From: Aureimonas ureilytica DSM 18598 = NBRC 106430
GTDB lineage: Bacteria; Pseudomonadota; Alphaproteobacteria; Rhizobiales; Rhizobiaceae
Length of the DNA: 64,000 nt
NCBI RefSeq assembly: GCF_000382705.1
Contig: NZ_ARQE01000003.1
Location: forward strand, 512,188-576,187
Direction: 5' to 3'
The notes beneath the pieces were generated by a model. The model did no database searches. It worked only from the letters and a program-made list of their open reading frames with translations, and had not been told where the DNA came from. A program made the translations under genes and the position numbers. Below, in pieces: positions 29,974 to 37,654 of this stretch (position 1 is the first letter of the stretch; the number at the start of each line of letters is the position of its first letter).

Positions 29974-30067
29974 CGTTGGAAGAAGCGGATGGTCTCCCGT
30001 CCTTGCTCACACGCTGCTTGCGAACTACCCTCGCCCTCCAGGCGAAAACACGATTCGAGGGCCGGGC

Positions 30068-30733
30068 ATGGTGTCGCGTGTGAGAACCGTCGCCTTTCAG
30101 GGCGTCGAGGCGGTGCCGGTCGATGTTCAGGTTCTGGTCGCGCCCGGCAAGGTTGGCATGGGCATCGTCGGGCTGGCCGACAAGGCCGTCACCGAAAGCC
30201 GCGAGCGGGTTCAGGCCGCGCTTCACGCCTCCGGCCTGTCGATGCCGCCCAAGCGCGTCACCGTCAATCTCGCGCCCGCCGACCTGCCGAAGGAAGGCTC
30301 GCATTACGACCTTCCCATCGCGCTCGGCCTCATGGCCGCGCTCGGCGCCATCCCGGCCGATGCGCTGCAGCGCTTCGTGGTGCTGGGCGAGCTTTCGCTA
30401 GATGGGCTCGTCACGCCGGTCAGCGGCGTTCTGCCCGCCGCGATGAGCGCCAACGCGCTCGGCCTCGGTCTCATATGCCCGGAAGGCGGCGGGTCGGAAG
30501 CGGCCTGGGCCGATCCCGAGATGGACATTCTGGCGCCCCGCTCGCTGATCCAGATCGCCAACCATTTTCGCGGCACGCAGCGCCTCGCGCGGCCCGAGCC
30601 CGTGCAGGAGGACGCGAGCGCCCTCGCCCTGCCCGACCTCCGGGACATCAAGGGCCAGACCGTGCCCAAACGCGCGCTCGAGATCGCCGCGGCGGGCAAC
30701 CATAACCTTCTGAGGGTGTGCTACATTAATTGA
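30068..30733 (+). pseudogene. comM: comM (YifB family), 5' part only, interrupted
   Basis: The first 215 or so codons encode the N-terminal domain of the Mg-chelatase-like ATPase ComM (MVSRVRTVAFQGVEAVPVDV, then GMGIVGLADKAVTESRERV, and DIKGQTVPKRALEIAAAGNH). Full ComM is about 500 aa and continues with a Walker A motif. Here the match ends after GNHNLL at codon 30710-30712, and only RVCYIN and a stop follow. The AAA+ core is absent from the rest of the window. This is a clean junction with inserted DNA, so the ComM ATPase is inactive unless the rest is supplied elsewhere. Confidence 0.92.
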
Positions 30734-30935
30734 CACGTATACACCGACCCCGACCGACCCAAGCTCGCCGTTCGACGGGGTTCACTAGAAACCCGAAAGC
30801 GGCCGTTCCGCAGTCTGAGTTACTAAACCCCGATCGCCACGCCCCCAGCGCACCGAAGGGCACGACCAGCCACGGCGGCGCCTTCCAGATTGTGAGCAGA
30901 ACGAAGCACGTCGGGGCGAGAGCAAACGAGATGAC

Positions 30936-31205
30936 ATGGCAAGGCAGAAGCGCCTGCTCGGCGTCTTGGAGGCGGTCGAATCCTGCCACACGGCCAGGAT
31001 CGGCGGCTACGTGATTGAAGGGCACGTGCCCATGGATGGCGTCGACAGGCTCATGTCGACAGGCCGAGGGTTGCGGGCATCGCGGCACCGGGCATGCCAG
31101 CGGGATCGCCCGGCATGGCAAGACCCGAAGGCCCGGTCCGACGTCCTGTCGTTCGGAGACGTGTCGACCGCCCCCGGGGTCTTCTACCGCGCTGGACGGG
31201 AGTGA
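30936..31205 (+). pseudogene. DUF411 metal-binding protein remnant
   Basis: One frame reads VESCHTARIGGYVIEGHVP, the hallmark of DUF411 proteins, and ends with an RSDVLSFGD segment like the usual PYDVLLF region. Between them the expected APGMPAGSPGM sequence is present but in another frame (from about 31076 to about 31115), so two compensating frameshifts break the gene. The N-terminal CGCC-type part is also missing. DUF411 genes usually accompany copper-resistance genes. The surrounding 30,734-31,334 holds nothing else recognisable. Confidence 0.65.
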
Positions 31206-31334
31206 GACCCGATGGCCCCACCGGAGACACGCATACGGCCACTCCTGGGTCGTCGTTCCTCGCACCTCGTGCCGATCGAATGGAACTCCTTCCGCCGCCG
31301 CCTGTTCTCGACGGATCGGAAGTCGGAACGTCCC

Positions 31335-31679
31335 ATGCTCGGCGCATGCCTGCGTAGTCTCGTCGTCATCCTGTCCCTGGTTGCGGTCGCCGCGTTCGCC
31401 GGGCACGGAACGGCGACGGCCGGCGTGAGCGTCCACGACCATCCGGCCGCCGATTGCGCGCCGAGTCCGTCGACGCATGCCCATGGCGGGGCACACAAGC
31501 CCGACGGCGACACGTCTGGCATGTCCTGCTGCGGGAAGTCCTGCACCAGCCTCCTGCCGTTCCCGGCGCCGCCCGGCTTCGTCCGCGTGGCCCTCGAGGC
31601 CGATCCCGCCCCAACCTTGTACCAGGACGGCAAGGGCATCCTGCCGCCCGGCCCGAAGCGTCCCCCAAAGACCGCCTGA
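31335..31679 (+). CDS. Secreted hypothetical protein with His and Cys motifs
   Basis: A 114-aa protein with an N-terminal signal segment (LGACLRSLVVILSLVAVAAF) and a short mature part containing spaced His residues (HDHPAAD, THAHGGAH) and a Cys cluster MSCCGKSC, then a Pro-rich tail. The pattern suggests a periplasmic metal-binding protein, and the neighbouring DUF411 and DUF305 genes fit copper handling. I do not recognise the family. The ATG at 31335 was chosen for the signal peptide. Confidence 0.6.
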   Translation: MLGACLRSLVVILSLVAVAAFAGHGTATAGVSVHDHPAADCAPSPSTHAHGGAHKPDGDTSGMSCCGKSCTSLLPFPAPPGFVRVALEADPAPTLYQDGKGILPPGPKRPPKTA

Positions 31680-31960
31680 GCCGTCTCGAGAGGCCCGACC
31701 GACCGTGCCGAGCCCTCGCGGCCGCGAGGCGGTCCGAGTCCGATGGCGTCGCTCACCGTCCCCGTCCGACGACGGTCGCCGCGGCGTCGGCGACCGGATC
31801 GGCACGAATCCCCATCCATGACGACGCATGCCGTCGGCGGGGCCGGAGCACCCGGTCCGCCGTCACTGAGCGAACAAGCAACGGCGTCGCCGCGCTCCCG
31901 CGGCCGCACGCTGACATCCAGCAAAAGGTCCCGAGGGACCCCATCCATAGGAACGAACCA

Positions 31961-32413
31961 ATGCGCAAGATCACGATCCTGTCCGCCGCTCTTCTCGCCG
32001 CCGCCGTCTCCCACGCTTCCGCGCAGGACCAGCACGGCATGGCGGCGTCGTCGGAGCAGGTGACGCTCCCCGCCGCCTGCGAGGCCGCCGCCGGGTCCAT
32101 GGACATGTCCAAGATGATGGGCGGCATGGAGGGCATGATGTCCGGCGGCCAGATGGACGAGGTCCAGAAGGGCAACATGGACGCGATGATGAAGATGCAC
32201 GGCCCCATGATGAAGGCGGCCATGATCAAGGACCCGGACCTCGCGTTCAACTGCGGGATGATCGCCCATCACCAGGGTGCGATCGCCATGTCCGAGGTCG
32301 AGCTCAAGACGGGCAAGGACGAGAAGTCCAAGGAGATGGCCCGGATGATCATCGACGCGCAGAAGAAGGAAATCGAGGAGATGACCGCCCGCGTCGAGGC
32401 GCTCGCGAAGTAA
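31961..32413 (+). CDS. DUF305 secreted protein (first copy)
   Basis: A 150-aa protein with a signal peptide (MRKITILSAALLAAAVSHAS) and a Met-rich middle (SMDMSKMMGGMEGMMSGG). The DUF305 signature MIAHHQGAIAM carries the paired His of this ferritin-like four-helix family. Met/His-rich DUF305 proteins are often found with copper genes and may bind metal in the periplasm. It is followed after 71 bases by a second DUF305 gene on the same strand. Confidence 0.87.
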   Translation: MRKITILSAALLAAAVSHASAQDQHGMAASSEQVTLPAACEAAAGSMDMSKMMGGMEGMMSGGQMDEVQKGNMDAMMKMHGPMMKAAMIKDPDLAFNCGMIAHHQGAIAMSEVELKTGKDEKSKEMARMIIDAQKKEIEEMTARVEALAK

Positions 32414-32484
32414 GCGGCGGACCCGTGCCCCGGGGGCGGCCGCCTCCGGGGCATCTCGACACACCAACGAACGGAGCAGGAGCT

Positions 32485-32997
32485 ATGGGTTACGGACGGT
32501 TCGCCGCGATGATCGCGACCTCGACGGTCGTGATGTTCGGCTTGATGTACCTAAACACATACGCGCTCGACCACGTCTTCTACAGCCAGACGCGGACGTG
32601 GATGGCCGTGGTGATGGGTGCCGTGATGGCACTGATCATGATCGGCTTCATGTGGGGGATGTACCCCAGGAAGGGTACCAACGCGGCCATCGTCGCGGCC
32701 GGCGTCGTCGTCTTCGCCGGGGCCCTGTGGCTCGTGCGCAGCCAGGAGACCGTCCACGACGTCGCCTACATGAAGGCGATGATCCCCCACCACTCCATCG
32801 CGATCATGACGAGCGAGCGCGCACACATTCGCGACCCGCGGGTCCGCGAGCTCGCCGACGGCATCGTGGAGGCGCAGGTCCGCGAGATCGGGGAGATGGA
32901 GCGCCTCATCGCAGACCTCGAGGCCAACCCGCCCGCCGACGGCGCACCGGACCTGCCGCCGCGGATGCCCGAGGCCGCCATCGCGGCCGGCAATTGA
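32485..32997 (+). CDS. DUF305 membrane protein (second copy)
   Basis: A 170-aa protein with three N-terminal membrane helices (about residues 6-25, 33-53 and 60-78) and a C-terminal DUF305 domain (MKAMIPHHSIAIMTSERA). It has a good ribosome site (GGAGCAGGA) before the ATG at 32485. This membrane-anchored form is common beside periplasmic DUF305 proteins. The glutaredoxin-MauE gene follows after 20 bases, so the genes are probably one operon. Confidence 0.87.
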   Translation: MGYGRFAAMIATSTVVMFGLMYLNTYALDHVFYSQTRTWMAVVMGAVMALIMIGFMWGMYPRKGTNAAIVAAGVVVFAGALWLVRSQETVHDVAYMKAMIPHHSIAIMTSERAHIRDPRVRELADGIVEAQVREIGEMERLIADLEANPPADGAPDLPPRMPEAAIAAGN

Positions 32998-33017
32998 GCG
33001 AAGGAAAGGACGCCGAC

Positions 33018-33806
33018 ATGTCCACGACGATTGCAGACGGCAGCACGGCTCCCTCAAGCGCGGTGAAGGCCAAGCGGGCGACCATCTACCGGATGGTCAT
33101 GCCCAAACACATCTGCCCCTGGGGCCTGCGCGCCGTCGACCTCCTCAAGCGCGAGGGCTTCGAGGTCGACGACCGCTGGCTGACGACCCGCGACGAGACC
33201 GACGCCTTCAAGGCAGAGCACCACGTGGAGACGACGCCCCAGACGTTCGTGGACGGGAAGCGGGTCGGCGGGTACGACGACCTCCGGCGCTTCCTCGGCA
33301 AGTCCGTCGCCGACCCCAAGGCCGTCACCTACAAGCCCGTTATCGCCATCTTCGCCATGGCCGCCCTGATGGCGATGGCGGTGACCTGGGCGCTTCTCGA
33401 AACCCTGCTGACGGTGCGAACCGTCGAGTGGTTCGTCTCGATCGCGATGTGCCTCCTGGCTGTGCAGAAGCTGCGGGACGTGGAGGGCTTCGCCACGATG
33501 TTCCTTGGCTACGATCTCCTGGCCCAGCGCTGGGTCCGCTACGCCTACCTCTACCCCTTCGGCGAGGCGCTGGCGGGCGTGCTGATGCTGGCAGGCGCCG
33601 CGATGTGGCTGTCCGTCCCGGTCGCGCTGTTCATCGGCACGGTCGGAGCCATCTCGGTCTTCAAGGCTGTCTACGTCCAGAAGCGCGAACTGAAGTGCGC
33701 GTGCGTCGGCGGGGACTCCAACGTGCCCCTCGGCTTCGTGTCCCTCACCGAGAACCTCATGATGGTCGGGATGGCGGTTTGGATGGCTGCCCGCATGTTC
33801 GCGTGA
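33018..33806 (+). CDS. Glutaredoxin-MauE-like membrane fusion protein
   Basis: A 262-aa protein. Residues about 20-95 form a glutaredoxin domain with a one-cysteine active site (HICPWGLRAVDLL), the cis-Pro TTPQTFVDGKRVGG and a final helix. Residues about 105-262 hold four or five membrane helices like the MauE/DoxX group, with a Cys pair in LKCACVGG. MauE-type proteins pass reducing power across the membrane, so this may supply thiols to periplasmic proteins. It lies at the end of the DUF305 operon. Confidence 0.8.
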   Translation: MSTTIADGSTAPSSAVKAKRATIYRMVMPKHICPWGLRAVDLLKREGFEVDDRWLTTRDETDAFKAEHHVETTPQTFVDGKRVGGYDDLRRFLGKSVADPKAVTYKPVIAIFAMAALMAMAVTWALLETLLTVRTVEWFVSIAMCLLAVQKLRDVEGFATMFLGYDLLAQRWVRYAYLYPFGEALAGVLMLAGAAMWLSVPVALFIGTVGAISVFKAVYVQKRELKCACVGGDSNVPLGFVSLTENLMMVGMAVWMAARMFA

Positions 33807-33830
33807 CGGGGAAGCCGGATCGTCGTCGGT

Positions 33831-34061
33831 TCAGCGCGTCCGCAGGACTGCCTCCGTGCCGGCGACGGTGTCGCCGCCGTTCGGGAACGCCTCGACGGAG
33901 GTGATCGTGCCGAGGCCCAGCACGACGGCCCCCACCGTGGCGCGGAAGAGGTTGTTCGGCGTCACGAAGAATGCCTCGCCATCAAAGATACAGACGATCG
34001 GGTAGGCGTCGGCCTGCGGCCCATCTGCTTCCGGCCCGTTCGCGCCGTAGGTACCTCTCAT
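33831..34061 (-). CDS. Small hypothetical protein
   Basis: A 76-aa protein of unknown family. It opens with a polar segment (residues 1-20) and then reads YPIVCIFDGEAFFVTPNNLF, followed by a hydrophobic stretch (RATVGAVVLGLGTITSVEAF). A ribosome site (GGGAGCGG) lies six bases before the ATG at 34061, which argues it is real. It is convergent with the glutaredoxin gene and follows the LssY-like gene on the same strand, 62 bases away. Confidence 0.5.
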   Translation of the reverse strand: MRGTYGANGPEADGPQADAYPIVCIFDGEAFFVTPNNLFRATVGAVVLGLGTITSVEAFPNGGDTVAGTEAVLRTR

Positions 34062-34123
34062 AAATCCGCTCCCTAGCGGACGATACGATTCCTAGGCGCA
34101 CTTTGCCAAAGCGTTGCACGTCC

Positions 34124-34903
34124 TCAGTTGGTGGCGGCGTTCCACAACGCGTTCTTGAGGTCGATGAGCGGCGGGTTGGGCAGGACGGGAGGCGGCTGGC
34201 GTCCCGCCACCCCCGGAGGCGCCAGGATGGAGAAGCGGATCTCGCCGTCCGTGTAGTAGCGGTCCCCTTCGCCATTGCGACCGTTCAAGGTCAAGCCGAC
34301 GCCCGTCACCTCGTAGACCTCCGCAACACGCCCGGTCCTGGCAAGATCGGCCGCCAACTCGTCACGCATCGCATCGACGTCCGGAGAGATGGCATGGGTC
34401 ACGGCACCCGTGTAATGGCTGAACCCGACGCCGACATCGAACGAGGCGGATCCGAGCCAGACAGGTCGGCCCTCCGCCCCGGCTGACAGGACATTCCAGA
34501 AACGCACATGCTGGCGCCGGTCTGCGCTCAGTCCGACCGCCTTCTCGAAGGCGAGGTCCTGTTGTCGCCTTTGGTAGAACAGCGGACTTACGGGCGCATC
34601 GCGATAAGCGCGGTCGAGAACCACGCTACCGACGATCTCGATGCTGGTGCGAAGCGTCACGGGATCGGCCGGCGTCCAACCTGCGGCTGCCATGGCCGTC
34701 ACGAGTTCGCTCCGGGATCCGACGACGCCGACGTTGAGAGGATCGCCCGACAGCCCGTCCGCCGTACGCGTCACCATCTCCAAGCCGTTCAGCGCGGTCT
34801 GATGCTCGTAGTGGCGCAGCGCGAACGGCAGGACGAGATACGCCATGCAGGCCCACGCGACGGCACTTCCGCCGACGGCAAGCGCTAGGCGTCGCAGGAC
34901 CAT
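34124..34903 (-). CDS. LssY C-terminal domain-like membrane-anchored protein
   Basis: A 259-aa protein with one N-terminal membrane helix (about residues 4-26, LALAVGGSAVAWACMAYLVL) and a periplasmic domain. Blocks such as PLNVGVVGSRSELVTAMAAAGW, DAPVSPLFYQRRQQDLAFEK and RQHVRFWNV match the LssY C-terminal domain family of unknown function. The ATG at 34903 was chosen because it directly precedes the helix. It is downstream of crcB on the same strand, with 220 bases between. Confidence 0.75.
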   Translation of the reverse strand: MVLRRLALAVGGSAVAWACMAYLVLPFALRHYEHQTALNGLEMVTRTADGLSGDPLNVGVVGSRSELVTAMAAAGWTPADPVTLRTSIEIVGSVVLDRAYRDAPVSPLFYQRRQQDLAFEKAVGLSADRRQHVRFWNVLSAGAEGRPVWLGSASFDVGVGFSHYTGAVTHAISPDVDAMRDELAADLARTGRVAEVYEVTGVGLTLNGRNGEGDRYYTDGEIRFSILAPPGVAGRQPPPVLPNPPLIDLKNALWNAATN

Positions 34904-35123
34904 GCGCCCTCGTCGAACGATACGGCACCCTGGGTGCTGCTTCGGCCCGTCCGGTCGACCACATTCCACACCCGAAATCGACCGACCGGGTGCCATCCCT
35001 TTCGCACGATCGGCACTACGAAACGAGCCTCCTGTAGCAGACCATCAGCCATCGACCCTTCGGAGACAACACGCGTGTTTCTGTAACTTCCCTCAACAGG
35101 ACAGCGCCGGTCGCCGCACAAGG

Positions 35124-35555
35124 CTACGCATCCTCCTCGATGTCGATCTGCGCGATACGCTGGGCGCTGTCGTTGTAGCGTGAAGCCACGAAGTGACCAA
35201 CGGCAACGGCCGCCACGCACAGGACCACCGACAGGGCAACGTTCAGCATGGCGCGGGGGACGGCACCGGCCCGCAGGAGATCGAGCGTCTGAAGGCTGAA
35301 CGAGGAGAAGGTGGTGAAGCCACCGCAGAGGCCGATCATCACGAACAGACGAAGGTTCTCCGAAGCCGGGAAACGGCCCGAAGCGAGCGTGAGCGTCCCG
35401 AACAGGCCGATCGCGAAGGAGCCCGCGATGTTGATGAGGATCGTGCCCCAGGGCAGGTCGCGGCTGATCGGCAGGGCGACAACCGAGATGGCGTAGCGCA
35501 GGAACGTGACGAGCGCACCGCCCAGCATGACGATGACGCAACTGGTGAAGGACAT
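35124..35555 (-). CDS. crcB: Fluoride channel CrcB (Fluc)
   Basis: A 143-aa fluoride-specific channel with four membrane helices. The conserved GGALVTFLRY (12-21), WGTILINIAGSFAIG (36-50, with the pore Asn42) and GLCGGFTTFSSFS (75-87, with the Phe-box residues) are all present. Fluc channels work as antiparallel dimers that let cytoplasmic fluoride leak out. A fluoride riboswitch lies directly upstream, and its Shine-Dalgarno (AGGAG near 35562-35566) is part of the switch. Confidence 0.95.
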   Translation of the reverse strand: MSFTSCVIVMLGGALVTFLRYAISVVALPISRDLPWGTILINIAGSFAIGLFGTLTLASGRFPASENLRLFVMIGLCGGFTTFSSFSLQTLDLLRAGAVPRAMLNVALSVVLCVAAVAVGHFVASRYNDSAQRIAQIDIEEDA

Positions 35556-35561
35556 GCGGGT

Positions 35562-35625
35562 CTCCTATCGACATGGGTTCGCATGCTCGGAGAAATCCAA
35601 GCATGCGCCGCGGTTTCGATAGGAG
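35562..35625 (-). promoter_or_regulatory. Shine-Dalgarno sequestering arm of the crcB riboswitch
   Basis: Reading the minus strand, CTCCTATCG at the 3' end of the aptamer (35617-35625) is perfectly complementary over nine bases to CGATAGGAG (35562-35570), which holds the crcB ribosome-binding site six bases before the ATG. Between them lies a stable hairpin (gcatgc arms at 35581-35606). This is a direct-looking translational off-state: without fluoride the arm hides the site, and aptamer folding would free it. Confidence 0.75.
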
Positions 35626-35668
35626 TCATCAGCCCGACGCGGGCGGTTGTGGGGGAACCCCATCCCCG
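35616..35668 (-). promoter_or_regulatory. Fluoride riboswitch (crcB motif)
   Basis: On the minus strand the leader reads GGGGATGGGGTTCCCCC, then AACCGCCC, a short CGCG stem, and CTGATGACTCCTA. These are the conserved blocks of the fluoride (crcB) aptamer in the correct order and spacing. It lies about 60 bases before crcB, so expression should rise when fluoride enters the cell. Confidence 0.93.
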
Positions 35669-35708
35669 TAGCGATGAGACGGTAACGCGCTCTCGCGAGG
35701 TTGGGAAG

Positions 35709-36512
35709 TCACCGCTCCCACCCTTCCGTGCGCATCAAAGCCTGCGCCTCCGGTGTGACCAGGAATTCGGCGAACTCCTTCGCCTGCGGATCGGCGTCCG
35801 GAGCGACCGCAATGTTCAGGTCGCGCCAGATGCGGCGGTCCGTCTCGATCGGCACGGCGTCGAGCACGTCGGCCTTCGTCACCGTCCAGTCCGGCCACGT
35901 GATCCAGGCGTCCGCATCGAGATCCCCGAACGCCTTGAAGCTGGCGCCAGAGCCGGTGGAGAAGCTGACGATGTTGCGGCGGAAGCGCTCGATGTCCGAC
36001 AGCCTGCCGAGACGGCCCGCCACGTCCTCCCAGGTTCCGGTGCCCGACGTGTTGGCGACGCCCGACCCTTCCGTGACGACAATCCGCATGCCGTCCTTCA
36101 GGAGGTCCTCGAAGCCCTGGATCCCCTTCGGATTGCCTTTCTTCACCGCGATCACGGTGGGACGGACGTAGATCGGCTGAACTTGGGTCGACGAGAAGGT
36201 CTTGTAGGTCTGGAGGAAGGCCGTCATCGACTGCTCGGACGTGCCCCAGATGATGTCGGCATCACCCTGGGCCTTCTTCGACCACGTGCCCTCCGGGCCG
36301 GCGGTGATCTCGACCTTGTTCCCGGTCTGCCGCATCCAAAGGTCGGCGACCTTCTGGAACGCCGTGTTGGGTCCGCCCGCACCGTAGAGGCGAACGACGC
36401 CGTCCTTCGGCTCGTGCCGGATGGTGGGATCGAACAGTTCGGTGTCGGCGGCCTGCGCGAAAGCGCATGCGGCAAGCACGGCGCCGGCAGCAAGAAGTGG
36501 AAGGCGGAACAT
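35709..36512 (-). CDS. AcfC-like periplasmic substrate-binding protein
   Basis: A 267-aa protein with a signal peptide (MFRLPLLAAGAVLAACAFAQ) and a type II solute-binding fold: VRLYGAGGPNTAFQKVADLW, TAGPEGTWSKKAQGDADIIW, VTEGSGVANTSGTGTWED and a C-terminal SPEA-like LVTPEAQALMR. It resembles accessory colonization factor AcfC and ModA-like oxyanion binders. No permease or ATPase is adjacent. A candidate ECF promoter upstream (36574-36600) pairs divergently with that of the sigma-factor operon. Confidence 0.75.
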   Translation of the reverse strand: MFRLPLLAAGAVLAACAFAQAADTELFDPTIRHEPKDGVVRLYGAGGPNTAFQKVADLWMRQTGNKVEITAGPEGTWSKKAQGDADIIWGTSEQSMTAFLQTYKTFSSTQVQPIYVRPTVIAVKKGNPKGIQGFEDLLKDGMRIVVTEGSGVANTSGTGTWEDVAGRLGRLSDIERFRRNIVSFSTGSGASFKAFGDLDADAWITWPDWTVTKADVLDAVPIETDRRIWRDLNIAVAPDADPQAKEFAEFLVTPEAQALMRTEGWER

Positions 36513-36573
36513 CGGAACTCCTGGCGGTTTGCGTCGGGTGGTGGGTGCCCCAAAGACCGGGCGGTTCAAGAAA

Positions 36574-36600
36574 GGGACGCTGCCCGCCGGAGTTTATTCC
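36574..36600 (-). promoter_or_regulatory. Candidate ECF-type promoter for the AcfC-like gene
   Basis: Minus strand: GGAATAA (36594-36600), a 15-base spacer ending GGGCAGC, and GTCCC (36574-36578). The same element with the same spacing occurs divergently at 36635-36660 and again at 41451-41477. Together they suggest a regulon of the adjacent ECF sigma factor. Confidence 0.65.
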
Positions 36601-36634
36601 GCGAGACGCACCCGAGATTTTTGCCAATCGCACG

Positions 36635-36660
36635 GGAATAAGGGATCGTCGGCAGCGTCT
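36635..36660 (+). promoter_or_regulatory. Candidate ECF-type promoter for the SnoaL/sigma operon
   Basis: GGAATAA (36635-36641), 15 bases ending CGGCAGC, and GTCT (36657-36660), about 40 bases before the start of the SnoaL-like gene. The match in both boxes and spacing to the divergent copy suggests the sigma factor controls its own operon. Confidence 0.65.
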
Positions 36661-36700
36661 CGGCATGGTCAGCAATCTCCGACGTCGAGGACGAACACCC

Positions 36701-37117
36701 ATGAAGACCCTTCTCGCCACCGCGGCCATGGCCGTGATCACGGCAACCGCAGCCCATGCCGGCCCTGCCGCCGACATGGCGCAGGCCCGCATCGCATCGA
36801 TCGCCAAGGGGGACACCGCCGCAGTCGCAGGCGCCTACGGTGACGGCGCGACCCTTCATTGGGTAGGCGGCCCGCTCGACGGCACCTACAAGGGTTCCGA
36901 GATCAAGGCGGTCTGGGAGAAGTTCGCCAAGGCCCAGCCGAACCTGACCGCGAACGTCATGGGCGTCTCGGAGGCGATGAACCCGAAGGGTGCGACCGTC
37001 ACCGCGAACGTCGTGTTCGCGGGCAAGGACAAGATTCCCGTGCGCTACGTCATGCTGTTCCGCGACGGCAAGCTTGCCGACGAGATCTGGCAGGTCGACC
37101 CGGCGCTCGCGAAGTAA
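36701..37117 (+). CDS. Secreted SnoaL/NTF2-like protein
   Basis: A 138-aa protein with a signal peptide (MKTLLATAAMAVITATAAHA) and a small NTF2/SnoaL fold: IASIAKGDTAAVAGAYGDGA, TLHWVGGPLDGTYKGSEIK and VRYVMLFRDGKLADEIWQV. Proteins of this shape bind small ligands or have isomerase-like activity; no catalytic pair can be assigned. It is the first gene of the ECF sigma operon (gap 21 bases to sigma), so it is a likely target of the response. Confidence 0.7.
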   Translation: MKTLLATAAMAVITATAAHAGPAADMAQARIASIAKGDTAAVAGAYGDGATLHWVGGPLDGTYKGSEIKAVWEKFAKAQPNLTANVMGVSEAMNPKGATVTANVVFAGKDKIPVRYVMLFRDGKLADEIWQVDPALAK

Positions 37118-37138
37118 GGCCGGGAAGCGAGGGCCGCC

Positions 37139-37654
37139 ATGAGCGAGGATGAGATCGCACGGTTGGTGGAACCGCTGATCCCGGGGCTGCGGCGCTATGC
37201 CTACGCCCTAGTGCGGGACGCCACAGCCGCCGACGATCTCGTCCAGGACTGTTTGGAGCGCGTCGTCGGGCGCTGGCACCTGCGCCGCCCCGACGGCGAC
37301 CTGCGCGCCTGGATCTACGCCATCCTGCGCAACCTTCACCTGTCGGCTCTGCGCCAGGGCCGCCGGCGCGGCGAGCACGTCGGGCTCGACGACATGGCCG
37401 AGCCGCCCGGAGTCGATGGCGGCCAGTTGGGCAAGGCCGAGTTCCGCGACGTCCTCGCCGGCCTAGAGACGCTCAGCGAGGAGCACCGCACGGTGCTTCT
37501 TCTCGTCGGCGTCGAAGACCTGAGCTACGAGGAGACCGCCAAGGTCACGGGACTGCCGATCGGAACCGTGATGTCGCGCCTGTCGCGTGCCCGGGAGCGC
37601 TTGCGCTCTTATCTCGACCATGGCGCGAGGCCGAACCTCAGGAGGGTCAAGTGA
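37139..37654 (+). CDS. ECF RNA polymerase sigma factor
   Basis: A 171-aa sigma-70 family protein with only regions 2 and 4. Region 2 is LRRYAYALVRDATAADDLVQ to LRAWIYAILRNLHL (about 18-70); region 4 is LETLSEEHRTVLLLVGVEDL with ETAKVTGLPIGTVMSRLSRA (about 110-158). It overlaps a membrane-bound anti-sigma gene (GTGA), the normal ECF arrangement. Candidate target promoters with GGAAT(A/G)A-15-GTC are found at three places nearby. Confidence 0.93.
   Translation: MSEDEIARLVEPLIPGLRRYAYALVRDATAADDLVQDCLERVVGRWHLRRPDGDLRAWIYAILRNLHLSALRQGRRRGEHVGLDDMAEPPGVDGGQLGKAEFRDVLAGLETLSEEHRTVLLLVGVEDLSYEETAKVTGLPIGTVMSRLSRARERLRSYLDHGARPNLRRVK

Noticed and set aside
30726..31829. A 367-codon minus-strand frame at the start of the island with a hydrophobic C-terminal part
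   Set aside because: Most of it is low-complexity Arg/Gly sequence, it runs through the secreted-protein gene and the DUF411 remnant, and the hydrophobic part matches no family.
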